Positions 39,904 to 48,142 of a stretch of DNA of 64,000 nt are shown piece by piece. Both the position numbers and the translations under genes were made by a program. The notes beneath the pieces were generated by a model that saw only the letters and a program-made list of their open reading frames with translations, was not told the DNA's origin and searched no databases. How positions within the stretch are numbered: position 1 is the first letter of the stretch; each line of letters starts with the position of its first letter. Source of the DNA: Pontixanthobacter rizhaonensis (GTDB lineage: Bacteria; Pseudomonadota; Alphaproteobacteria; Sphingomonadales; Sphingomonadaceae); assembly GCF_012972675.1 (NCBI RefSeq), contig NZ_JABCRE010000003.1, forward strand, positions 1 to 64,000. The letters are read 5' to 3'.

Positions 39904-40340
39904 GACTTCTCCCCCAAAGAGATTCTGATTTCGTTATAATTACCTCATAAATGACCAATCACACTTCGCGTGTCAACCAATTGAATTGATATTTTAGTAC
40001 ATTTGTATATACCAGTAATCTAGACCCATGACGCATACCTAAATTAGGACATCTGCAGACAGTGAACTCCCGCTACCCAAAATCATGGTAGAGATCGGCG
40101 AAAACCAGCATCGCCAGTGCCTTGGGACCCTTGGGGAACACATCGTAAAGATCGAGAAATTAGTGATGCACAATTCTCGTCGTGCCGAACGCAGGACTGA
40201 CAGCTTGCATGAGCGCGATTTCAGAAGTTTTGTGCCGATCCGGACAACCTGCGGGATCAGTTTGTCGTGGTGGGGCTGTGGTACACTGGCTGAAACCACC
40301 ACTGATCTACCGCAGGCGGTTTTCAATCGGCGCCGCCCAT
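39904..40340. other. Region upstream of the TonB receptor, possible coding remnant
   Basis: 437 bases without a supported gene. The right two thirds contain short open frames on both strands but no convincing start or length. On the minus strand a stretch ending at a TAG (40073-40075) reads FLDLYDVFPKGPKALAMLVF, looking protein-like but interrupted by a stop at 40160-40162, so it may be decayed coding DNA. The left third (39904-40020) is AT-rich and holds the receptor promoter and a candidate operator. Confidence 0.35.
40002..40013. promoter_or_regulatory. Candidate FadR-type operator before the TonB receptor
   Basis: TTGTATATACCA has a perfect GTATATAC palindromic core with T/A flanks, close to the FadR-subfamily pattern of GT and AC arms. 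It lies about 99-110 bases before the receptor start, in an AT-rich promoter region. Confidence 0.4.
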
Positions 40341-41348
40341 CTAGCTAGTCGATAGCAGTTGATAGCCAAATTGTTCAAACAGCTCAGTATGCGGCTTGAA
40401 CACTTCGTTGAGCTGGCAGGCCTGATCAACGCCAAGCCGCTCGATCTGGGCTGTATTGAAATTGGTAACAGCCTGATCATACATACCCTTCACAGAAACT
40501 GCTTCGTGAAACGTGACATCGTGCAACTCTGGCAGAAAATCGGCTAATCGTTTCAGGATAGAATCTGGCCGATCGCACATATCCTCATATGTAAAGCAGA
40601 TGCTTTTGCCAGCGAGGTTTTGAGCATTCTCAGCCTGTATCTGAAAACACGTGACTACATGTTCCGCTACCTCCCGAATCATTTCAGGGGTGCTTGACCG
40701 ACGGCGCAAAATACCTTCCGCCATTGCATAGGGGTTGCGCACCATCACAATGAACTTCGTGCTTTCAAAATTTGCTGCAAGCAAATCCGGGATCAGCAGA
40801 AATGGCGGGGCTTTCGTTGCAAAGACAGTTGCGTTTGAATCGCGTGCCGTGGCTTGAAAGTACCATGCCCGTTTTGTCTTGCCCCAGTCGTAGTTCTTGT
40901 CGTCGCGAAACCATTCCAGCAGCTCAGCCTCACTGCCCCAAGTCAATGACCTTTCCGTTCCCCGCGAATTTGGCCCGACAAAACCGGGAACGTGCTGCCC
41001 CTCTTTTGGAAGCGACCAGACATTGCTTGATTGACCGATTGCGCCGATCAGAAAGGTTGAGCCGCTATTATTGGGGCAGAGCAAAAATAGATGCGTCTGG
41101 ATCAGATTTCGCAGGTTATGCTCGGCGCCAAAATACACGGCCATGATCAAAGGCTTTCTGAATGAAATGGAGCTGACGCGCCGTTTAAATACGCCGTATA
41201 GATTAAAACCCGCACGACAAATAGCTTGCGCAGTTGCAGATCGCCACCGGCGCATCTGGCAGCGCGAAAGCGGATACTGCGGCATACGCGCAGCCAAATG
41301 ACCCCGCTCAACCCGGTCGGATAACCGCCGACCGTCTTCGTTAGCCAT
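40341..41348 (-). CDS. Sulfotransferase family protein
   Basis: 335 aa from ATG 41348; the start is uncertain because no good ribosome binding site is seen and the conserved part begins near residue 80 (an internal ATG at 41144 is the alternative). LLCPNNSGSTFL is the 5'-phosphosulfate binding loop and KFIVMVRNPYAMAEG the 3'-phosphate motif of PAPS-dependent sulfotransferases. It would transfer sulfate from PAPS to an unknown acceptor. A sulfate-adding enzyme beside sulfated-polysaccharide degradation genes is unexpected. A hairpin separates it from the upstream GH78-like gene. Confidence 0.75.
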   Translation of the reverse strand: MANEDGRRLSDRVERGHLAARMPQYPLSRCQMRRWRSATAQAICRAGFNLYGVFKRRVSSISFRKPLIMAVYFGAEHNLRNLIQTHLFLLCPNNSGSTFLIGAIGQSSNVWSLPKEGQHVPGFVGPNSRGTERSLTWGSEAELLEWFRDDKNYDWGKTKRAWYFQATARDSNATVFATKAPPFLLIPDLLAANFESTKFIVMVRNPYAMAEGILRRRSSTPEMIREVAEHVVTCFQIQAENAQNLAGKSICFTYEDMCDRPDSILKRLADFLPELHDVTFHEAVSVKGMYDQAVTNFNTAQIERLGVDQACQLNEVFKPHTELFEQFGYQLLSTS

Positions 41349-41406
41349 CAACAGATACTTACAGACGAAATTCAGATGCTGGAGGACATCATAACGTATG
41401 ACATTG

Positions 41407-41431
41407 AAAATCGCCTGACTTTACAAGGCGA
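41407..41431 (-). terminator. Intrinsic terminator after the GH78-like gene
   Basis: On the minus strand TCGCCT, an 9-base loop and AGGCGA are followed by TTTTC: a 6-bp stem plus U-run about 100 bases after the rhamnosidase stop. It would end the leftward transcript before the sulfotransferase gene. Confidence 0.45.
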
Positions 41432-41533
41432 AGAAAGTTGGGCGTCGCAGGACTGATCCCTAGTCACGATCTACGTATAAAAGTGATCGAGACCAGATTG
41501 ACAGTGAGTATGTCAATCTACTCTGCCCAACTT

Positions 41534-43927
41534 TCAATCAGGCGCATTTGATCTGGGAGCGCCCTTGGCACTCAGGGCCCAATCCCCTGGTCCGACTTCA
41601 AACTTGATGTACTTTTCATCAGCACCGGCAAATTTTACCGTCGTTTTATCACGCGCTATTTCGTCAGAAGGTAATCCGCCAGACCAGATGACGCTGCCAT
41701 TAGCCCTGACTTCTTCTATCTCGAAATGTTCTTTGGGTATTCCGACCATCGCTGTCGTGTCGTCAGGTGTATCCAGCGCCATGGTAATTTCCATATCGCT
41801 GCGACGCATTTCGAACGCAATGTCCCCCTTAACACTGGGAACCAGCTGCTTCACATATTTCAAATGCGCGAGATTGGGCATGATTTGATAGGTTTGCCAC
41901 CCGATTGAAGTCGGTTCGATACCGGCAATATGCTGGCTCAGAACAGTGGCCGGGGCATTCCATGCATGATTTTCCGTGCCACCGCTCGGTAGATATTCCG
42001 CCAGCGTGGACAGCGCCGGATTATCGACCTGCTTTGCATAACGTTGTTTCATCCTGCTTATGGCGTCGTCATAGCGGCCCGCCTTTGCCATCGCCTGATA
42101 TACCATCCATTCAAAATGGGGGCTGGCGAATTGATTAGGAACCAAAACGTTGTCGACGATCGCTTGATATTGGGCAGGTTCGGCCAAGCCGAACAGGATC
42201 GCAATTGCGTTGGCCCTGTCATCTTTTAGGGTTTCAGGATCGCTGCTGTAAAAACCGTCCTGCCAGAATTGGTCTTGATAAGCCCGCTTCAGCTCTTCGA
42301 TCCGTCTGTCGTAAAACTCCAGATGCGTATTGTCGTTAAGCTCCAACGCCATCTTCCGCGCGGAGACTAAGGCGCTGTAATACAGCGCGTTCTGGATGGC
42401 ATCGTAATCAATAGTGTCTTGCGGTCCCCAATCGGTCCAGCTCCACGCACCGTTCCTGAAAACAATCAATCCGTTCTCTTGGGTCTCCCAAAGCGCGAGG
42501 TATCGGTGCACATAGGGGTAGGCATAGCGAAGCGTTTCCAAGTCGCCAGTATTGTAATAATAATGCCAAACGCCCTGCTCGATAAATTGCAGGCTTTGTG
42601 CGGGAAGTTCCCGGAAGCGCCCAGGTCCAAGTCCGGCAAATTTACCGGATTCTGAATCACTGAAAGCCATGGTAACCGTGATAGCTTTTTTTAGCAGATC
42701 CCGGCCCGGCTGATCCATGACGTAGAATAGATAGCTCGCCTGGTCTGCGACATCACCGATCCACAGACCACGCTCTCTGTCCGGGGTGTCCATAAAGTTG
42801 TCGCGCGCGCAGATATACAAAGTGTTTTCCGACATTTGCCAGATGCGGGTCAGCCACGGATCATCACTTTCAAAATGCCCGCGCGGTTCGCCCACCCCGG
42901 TCCAACGATATTTCAGACCATGCACGGTCACCCCTGCCGGGATGGTGAATTCCAAAACCCTGGCGTTCATCCAAGAGTAGGATTCAAATTGCTGGCGGCC
43001 GCTCGTTGTGGTGTAAAAACTGTCAATCGTATTCCGCTTCATGTTGGAACGGATGGATATTTCCAGTCCTTCATCCGACTCTATGTCGAAATAAGGCGTG
43101 ACGTTTTTGTTGAAATCCAGATTGCACTTGATCGTTTGGCCGTCGCTCACAAACGGGAAACGGGCCTCAGGATAATTTTCGCAATTCGCCAAGCCGAAAT
43201 TATTCAATGGCGGCACGTCGCTCTTGAACAGGTTAAAGAAGGGGGCTCGTGGGGGTTTGCGCCCCCCTTTTGCTGCATCCCATGATGAATCATCATAACC
43301 GGCCCGATACCAAGCGCTATCACCCCAATCGCCCATCGATTTGCGGGCGTCATAATTTACGCTCCACGCAGCGACCCGAAATGGAGGCTTCTTCTCGGCC
43401 GGTTGATAGGCCGTGTGCGTTTTGGCTTTCCAGGACGCATCGGAAACGATCAGTTGGTCACCAACTTGGGCCTGAAACAGAAACCCTGGCTGGCCGGTTG
43501 AAATATGCGTGCCCTTTGTTCCATTATCACCATAGTACCAGGCAAGGACGGCAATCGTGTTCTCACCCTCTTTGAGGTAAGGAGCGATATCGATCTCGTC
43601 GTAATATTTATGTGAAGCGATCGGAAAGTTATCGACCCGCGGAGCTGGCTTTACCGGGCTTGGCCCACCGGTATAGCTTCCTTCGAATACCACCAGCTCG
43701 CCATTGATCCACAGCCAGTATTTCGTGTCAGCGCTGGCATAGGCAATCGCTTCGCCATCGATTTCGGAAAGCGTAATGTCTTTGCGCAAAGCGGCCCAGC
43801 TGTTGGGGATAGCGGCACCGTCTTTCGCCCAAATCCATTCGGCTTGCCACGTGACCGCATTGGCCACGGGCATACTCACAAAGAAAATTGCGACCATGAT
43901 CGACGCCATCACCTTCGCGGCTTTCAT
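41534..43927 (-). CDS. GH78-like alpha-L-rhamnosidase
   Basis: 797 aa from ATG 43927, chosen because it gives a good signal peptide (MKAAKVMASIMVAIFFVSMPVANA); the ribosome binding site is weak and a TTG at 43990 is possible. N-terminal beta domains with WLWINGELV precede the (alpha/alpha)6 barrel, where DNFMDTPDRERGLWIGD corresponds to the conserved acidic GH78 motif, and a C-terminal beta domain follows. It would release terminal alpha-L-rhamnose, the main sugar of ulvan. It follows the second KDG kinase gene by 167 bases. Confidence 0.85.
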   Translation of the reverse strand: MKAAKVMASIMVAIFFVSMPVANAVTWQAEWIWAKDGAAIPNSWAALRKDITLSEIDGEAIAYASADTKYWLWINGELVVFEGSYTGGPSPVKPAPRVDNFPIASHKYYDEIDIAPYLKEGENTIAVLAWYYGDNGTKGTHISTGQPGFLFQAQVGDQLIVSDASWKAKTHTAYQPAEKKPPFRVAAWSVNYDARKSMGDWGDSAWYRAGYDDSSWDAAKGGRKPPRAPFFNLFKSDVPPLNNFGLANCENYPEARFPFVSDGQTIKCNLDFNKNVTPYFDIESDEGLEISIRSNMKRNTIDSFYTTTSGRQQFESYSWMNARVLEFTIPAGVTVHGLKYRWTGVGEPRGHFESDDPWLTRIWQMSENTLYICARDNFMDTPDRERGLWIGDVADQASYLFYVMDQPGRDLLKKAITVTMAFSDSESGKFAGLGPGRFRELPAQSLQFIEQGVWHYYYNTGDLETLRYAYPYVHRYLALWETQENGLIVFRNGAWSWTDWGPQDTIDYDAIQNALYYSALVSARKMALELNDNTHLEFYDRRIEELKRAYQDQFWQDGFYSSDPETLKDDRANAIAILFGLAEPAQYQAIVDNVLVPNQFASPHFEWMVYQAMAKAGRYDDAISRMKQRYAKQVDNPALSTLAEYLPSGGTENHAWNAPATVLSQHIAGIEPTSIGWQTYQIMPNLAHLKYVKQLVPSVKGDIAFEMRRSDMEITMALDTPDDTTAMVGIPKEHFEIEEVRANGSVIWSGGLPSDEIARDKTTVKFAGADEKYIKFEVGPGDWALSAKGAPRSNAPD

Positions 43928-44094
43928 GATCTTGCTGCAACTGTTGATGGCAAAAGAATATCGGCATTCAGCCAAGCACTGTTGTGTCAATTCTCAACTC
44001 CCCAATACTCTCCAGCGCCTTAGCACCTGGCCCGCAACATAAGCCTGACACCGCCGATGATCAGCCTTTGATCTCCGGCGAAGGCCCCGTTTTG

Positions 44095-45126
44095 TTATCT
44101 CTGCACTCGCCCTGATCCGTCTCCAGACATCAGCTTTTCAACCTCTGATACGGTGACACGGTTAAAGTCACCTATGATGGTGTGCTTAAGCGCGCTTGCG
44201 GCCACCGCAAATTCCAGACTCTGTTGGCGATCTTCATAGGCATTGAGGCCGTAGATCAACGCTGAGGCGAAACTGTCGCCCCCGCCGACACGGTCAACGA
44301 TATCGGTCAGCTCATACTTCCGGGACAACATAAAGCCATCATCGCGGGTGCGCAGACAGGCCGACCAATTGTTGCGATCCGCGCTCAAACTTTCCCGCAG
44401 TGTGATCGCAATAGTGTGCATATCGGGATAGATATCGAGCACCTTTTGGCCCAGAGCCTCGTATTTGGCGGTATCAAGTTCACCGCTTTCCACATCAACG
44501 TCGACGGTTATGTCGAGCGACTTCTGGCAGTCCTCCTCATTGGCAATGCCAACATCGACATACTTGACCAACTCGCGCATCACTTCAGGCGCGCTCTTGC
44601 CATATTTCCATAGCTTGCCGCGGAAGTTAAAATCACAAGATACAGTGACGCCTGCCGCCTTGGCAGCCTTGACGCATTCCATAGAGAGATCTGCAGCAGA
44701 CTGACTCAATGCAGGCGTAATGCCTGTAATATGCAGCCACTTTGCGCCTTCGAAGATTGTTGGCCAATCGAACTCGTCAGCGCTTGCATTACAGATAGAG
44801 GAGTTTGCCCGATCATAAACCACTTTGGACGGACGCTGGTTCGATCCGGTCTCCAAAAAGTAAATCCCGACCCTATCGCCCGAGCGGCTGACATACGCAG
44901 TATCCACCCCGAATTTGCGTAATTCCATGATCGCGTTCTCGCCAATGTCATTATCAGGCAGAGCGCTGACGAAGCCTGCATCCAGCCCATAATTGCTCAG
45001 CGCAACCGCGACATTGGCCTCGCCCCCGCCAAAGGTAGCCTCAAACTGCGGCGATTGGAAAAAGCGCTCATGGCCCGGCGTTTTGAGCCGCAGCATGATT
45101 TCGCCGAATGAAAGAAAATCAGTCAT
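44095..45126 (-). CDS. kdgK: 2-keto-3-deoxygluconate kinase, second copy
   Basis: 343 aa from ATG 45126 with CAGGGA about eight bases upstream. PfkB family with the same motifs as the first copy ([32 protein letters not shown]). I count about 51 differences in 343 residues against 27822-28853. It ends the isomerase-KduD-lyase-kinase unit, giving this locus its own KDG to KDPG step, independent of the alginate regulon. Confidence 0.93.
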   Translation of the reverse strand: MTDFLSFGEIMLRLKTPGHERFFQSPQFEATFGGGEANVAVALSNYGLDAGFVSALPDNDIGENAIMELRKFGVDTAYVSRSGDRVGIYFLETGSNQRPSKVVYDRANSSICNASADEFDWPTIFEGAKWLHITGITPALSQSAADLSMECVKAAKAAGVTVSCDFNFRGKLWKYGKSAPEVMRELVKYVDVGIANEEDCQKSLDITVDVDVESGELDTAKYEALGQKVLDIYPDMHTIAITLRESLSADRNNWSACLRTRDDGFMLSRKYELTDIVDRVGGGDSFASALIYGLNAYEDRQQSLEFAVAASALKHTIIGDFNRVTVSEVEKLMSGDGSGRVQR

Positions 45127-45151
45127 GGAACATTCCCTGAAATGACAGACG

Positions 45152-46393
45152 TTAAGGCAGTTTAATAGCACCCTTCACGCTGTTCGGACGTTGAAACAAA
45201 AAATCGGTGTGGGCAAAAGTGCTTTGCATTTTTGCAAAGGAGCCGGCTTTGTGGTCCCGCTCGGGAAACGGCCAGTCGGCAGGCTGTCGGGCATAACCGC
45301 TTAGAAAATTGCGCGCATCTGAAAGGCTGCGGCCATCATCAAGCTGCGCGCTCCACAGATCAATCTCTACGCATTCGCCAATAGTAGCCAAGCGGGCAGC
45401 TGCGCCAACGACATAGTTAGAGTAATGCCAGCTGCGGGTGCGCGTTAGCTCCTGATGAAAGCGCCCCTCGCTGTCCATTTGGACTTTCAGACGGTTTTCA
45501 GGGAAACCTTCAACAGTCCTTTTGGCGGCCTCTTCAATACCGGCAAAGATCGCAAAATGGGCGAGGTAGAAATCGTAGAAAACGCCATGATTATTGCGCT
45601 TTCGCTGTTCGGCCTTACCGATCTCGCTGGTCGTCATCCAGGCGGCGAAATCGGCATACCATTGGCGCACGGCATCATGTTCTGCGCGGCTTAAAGCAGG
45701 CGATTGCGCGAGCAGGCCGATGCTTTCCGCTGCGGTCGATAGGTCTGAGGATTCAATTATGCCTTCAGCGCGGCCGCTGACTTTACCCGGAATACCTTGG
45801 GCAAAATTCATATGCGGTGCCATGCGGGTCTTCGGATCAATGAACCAAACCCGGATCAAAGTCGCTGCATGATCGGCATAGCGTTCATCCGAAGTCAGAA
45901 AATATGCGAGCGACAAAGCTTTCAAATCGCGGCCCAAACTACGCAGGCGCATCTTGTCAAATTCCGGCCCGTTGCGCTGCGGATTGAATTCGCCATCGCG
46001 GCGGATGTAAGGCAAGCCGTCCGTCTTCGTGGGGTCTGGCCACCAATATGGCCCGATCGAAGTGTAGTCATTTGGCGTTGCCCCTGGAACAGATGCGACC
46101 TTGTCGGTTACGCTGTATGGGCCGTCTTCTAGTGACTTGTCAGCTTCAGCGATGATTGCCGCGCTTTGTGTGGGATTGTTTTTAATTGCTTCGAGCCATT
46201 GCGGCCGCCACAAGAAAGTCCGGCGTCCGCCAAAATCTGCGGTATAACCATCGCCGCCCCTGCAAGCCGGAGCTTGCTCGGCATCAGCTTGGTTCTGGCC
46301 AAGAGATTGAGCGAGAACGGGCGTGCTGTAAATTGCCGCGAACATTCCTGTAGAAAACAGAAAAGTTCCGAGGTAGCCGCGCACACGTTTCAT
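45152..46393 (-). CDS. Alginate/glucuronan lyase family protein (PL38- or PL5-like)
   Basis: 413 aa. ATG 46393 follows the KduD stop by 7 bases and gives signal peptide [29 protein letters not shown]; longer frames would overlap kduD. The alpha-toroid alginate-lyase domain shows [20 protein letters not shown] with [16 protein letters not shown] (catalytic Asn/His/Tyr region) and [13 protein letters not shown]. These features fit PL38 and PL5, which cleave glucuronan or alginate. Grouped with KduD and an isomerase rather than DEH reductase, beta-glucuronate-containing substrate is more likely than alginate. Confidence 0.82.
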   Translation of the reverse strand: MKRVRGYLGTFLFSTGMFAAIYSTPVLAQSLGQNQADAEQAPACRGGDGYTADFGGRRTFLWRPQWLEAIKNNPTQSAAIIAEADKSLEDGPYSVTDKVASVPGATPNDYTSIGPYWWPDPTKTDGLPYIRRDGEFNPQRNGPEFDKMRLRSLGRDLKALSLAYFLTSDERYADHAATLIRVWFIDPKTRMAPHMNFAQGIPGKVSGRAEGIIESSDLSTAAESIGLLAQSPALSRAEHDAVRQWYADFAAWMTTSEIGKAEQRKRNNHGVFYDFYLAHFAIFAGIEEAAKRTVEGFPENRLKVQMDSEGRFHQELTRTRSWHYSNYVVGAAARLATIGECVEIDLWSAQLDDGRSLSDARNFLSGYARQPADWPFPERDHKAGSFAKMQSTFAHTDFLFQRPNSVKGAIKLP

Positions 46394-46400
46394 ACTGAAA

Positions 46401-47159
46401 TTACCGCGCCAACCAGCCGCCATCAACGGCAAGGACATGCCCTTGCACATAGCGCGCAGCATCAGAAGCAAGGAATACCGCCGCCCCGCCAATATCGTCA
46501 GGCTCACCCCAACGCCCCGCCGGAATACGCTCTAGAATTTGCCGGTTGCGATCTGAATCAGCTTGCAACGCCGCAGTGTTGTTCGTGGCGATATAGCCCG
46601 GCGCGATCGCGTTTACATTGATACCCTTGGCAGCCCATTCATTGGCAAGCAGCTTGGTCAGGCCGCCAACGCCGCTCTTCGACGCAGTGTAGCTTGCCAC
46701 ACGAATACCGCCCTGAAATGTTAGCATAGAGGCGATGTTGATGATGCTCCCACCGCCATTTTCAGCCATCCGGCGGCCCGCTGCCTGACACAGAAAGAAC
46801 AGCACTTTCAGATTGGTGTCCATCACAGCATCCCAATCATCCTCGGTGAAGTCGAGCGCATCGTTCCGACGAATGATCCCTGCGTTGTTCACCAGAATAT
46901 CCAGGCGCCCAAATGCTTCGACCGTTTCGGACACGATCCGCTCACACGGCTCTGTGCTGGATAGATCAGCCATCACTACATGCGCGCGAACGCCTTGAGC
47001 CTCCACAAGCTGGCGCGTTTCAGAAGGATCTCGGCGCGCCGTCAAAACAATATCGGCACCAGCCTTCGCCAGCGCGACCGCAATGCCTTGACCGATACCG
47101 GTGTTGGCACCGGTCACCAGCGCGACTTTGCCGCTCAAATCAAACGGGTTTTGGGCCAT
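46401..47159 (-). CDS. kduD: 2-keto-3-deoxygluconate-forming SDR, KduD
   Basis: 252 aa SDR with TGANTGIGQG cofactor loop, NNAGI, and YTASK active site. NPFDLSGKVALVTGANTGIG and FTEDDWDAVMDTNLKVLFFL are characteristic of KduD-type 2-deoxy-D-gluconate 3-dehydrogenase. It reduces 2,5-diketo-3-deoxygluconate to KDG in the unsaturated-uronate pathway. It is 35 bases after the RpiB-type isomerase, which would make its substrate. Confidence 0.92.
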   Translation of the reverse strand: MAQNPFDLSGKVALVTGANTGIGQGIAVALAKAGADIVLTARRDPSETRQLVEAQGVRAHVVMADLSSTEPCERIVSETVEAFGRLDILVNNAGIIRRNDALDFTEDDWDAVMDTNLKVLFFLCQAAGRRMAENGGGSIINIASMLTFQGGIRVASYTASKSGVGGLTKLLANEWAAKGINVNAIAPGYIATNNTAALQADSDRNRQILERIPAGRWGEPDDIGGAAVFLASDAARYVQGHVLAVDGGWLAR

Positions 47160-47194
47160 CGAAGTGGTCTCCTATCTGGAAAGTAGGACGGTAA

Positions 47195-47827
47195 TTATAG
47201 GCTGCGAAGGTAATCGCTAATCGCGTCGTCCTGAGAATTAGGATAAAAATATTCCGCGAACTTTTCACCCGCAATGGCGGACTTCAGCAGGTCCTGATCT
47301 ACTGCTTTGAGCACAGACAGCATATCATGACAGGTAGCCGCCTTCAGATCCGCCAGAACCCCGCGGTTCTTTGCCATGATCTCGGCCCGCTCCGTGGGAT
47401 AGCCTAAACCACCTTCTTCGCCGAACAGCTTGTGATAACAGTCTTTGAGGTTCAATTCAGCTGCCCAACCGAAGCCTTTCGCATATGGCATGGAGACCGC
47501 ATTGCCATCATTGATGCGGTTAAAAAGGAAAGCGTCAGTCGGATCGATTACCAACCCGCAGAAAACGCCCGGCATGGAATTGCACGCCAGCATGGAACCC
47601 ATGCCAGTGCCGCAACCAGTGATTACGAAATCAGCCGCCTTTGAATTGAGCAGTATCCCCGCCAGCAGTCCGTTCATGACATAAGTCAGTTGGGCATCAT
47701 CTTCGGCCGTATACATGCCATAGTTGAACACTTGATGCCCCATCGGCTCCACTACAGAAGTCAGCGCATCAGAAATTATGCTGTTTTTCGCCGCTTGGCT
47801 ATTTTCACTGATCAATGCAATTTTCAT
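47195..47827 (-). CDS. RpiB/LacA-type isomerase, likely DhuI role
   Basis: 210 aa, longer than classical RpiB (about 150). The RpiB/LacAB core shows MKIALISENSQAAKNS, TGCGTGMGSMLACNSMPGV and NDGNAVSMPY. In streptococcal hyaluronan catabolism an RpiB-family enzyme (DhuI) isomerises 5-keto-4-deoxyuronate to 2,5-diketo-3-deoxygluconate in place of KduI. Its position before kduD and absence of kduI here suggest the same role. First gene of the leftward operon, with a LacI-type operator 67-80 bases ahead of its start. Confidence 0.82.
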   Translation of the reverse strand: MKIALISENSQAAKNSIISDALTSVVEPMGHQVFNYGMYTAEDDAQLTYVMNGLLAGILLNSKAADFVITGCGTGMGSMLACNSMPGVFCGLVIDPTDAFLFNRINDGNAVSMPYAKGFGWAAELNLKDCYHKLFGEEGGLGYPTERAEIMAKNRGVLADLKAATCHDMLSVLKAVDQDLLKSAIAGEKFAEYFYPNSQDDAISDYLRSL

Positions 47828-47893
47828 CGGGAAACATCCTCTGAGTCGAAGGGTAAAATTTAGAGCCAGGTCGGCCAGCTTCTTTGGCTATTA

Positions 47894-47907
47894 GGTAACC
47901 GGTGTCA
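47894..47907. promoter_or_regulatory. LacI-type operator before the isomerase/kduD operon
   Basis: GGTAACCGGTGTCA, the exact reverse complement of the 14-mer at 60255-60268 beside the LacI regulator gene. It has the ACCGGT palindromic centre usual for LacI-family operators and lies 67-80 bases upstream of the isomerase start. Confidence 0.7.
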
Positions 47908-48055
47908 TTAGAAATGGCAAGACCTGTTCGTATGCATAGGAATGCTTGTGCAACAATCATATTTGGGCACAAAAAGCTCACCCCTCATCAGCCAAAGCAA
48001 TGAACGGCATGACGCTAATTGACTTGCAAATCCCAGACGGATGCTCCGCCCCATC

Positions 48056-48085
48056 TGCGACAGTTTGCGACAATCTGCGACGATT
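48056..48085. repeat. Three tandem 10-bp repeats before DUF1800
   Basis: TGCGACAGTT, TGCGACAATC and TGCGACGATT follow each other without gap: a TGCGAC core at exactly one helical turn, 58-87 bases before the DUF1800 start. Such phased direct repeats suit cooperative binding of a regulator on one face of the DNA. Confidence 0.6.
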
Positions 48086-48142
48086 TAGACCTTCTCAATA
48101 CTGCTCATTTGTGATCAAGTAGCGAGCGAGAAAGAGGATGAC

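Larger units (their letters stand above)
47828..48142. other. Divergent control region: isomerase operon and DUF1800 operon
   Basis: 315 bases with two recognisable elements: the LacI-type operator at 47894-47907 serving the leftward operon, and three 10-bp direct repeats at 48056-48085 nearer the rightward DUF1800 start. AAGAGG at about 48131 is the ribosome binding site for DUF1800. No small gene or structured RNA was recognised. Confidence 0.5.

Noticed and set aside
40039-40348. Short open frames on both strands between TonB receptor and sulfotransferase
   Set aside because: No start signals or family resemblance; treated as possible remnant only.
44046-44053. TGACACCG before the GH78-like gene, partial LacI-operator match
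   Set aside because: Only the first eight bases match; the second half diverges, so it is too weak to call an operator.
44055-44090. GCCTT/AAGGC hairpin followed by TTTTG on the plus strand
   Set aside because: No plus-strand gene upstream, only a five-base stem; too weak for a terminator call.
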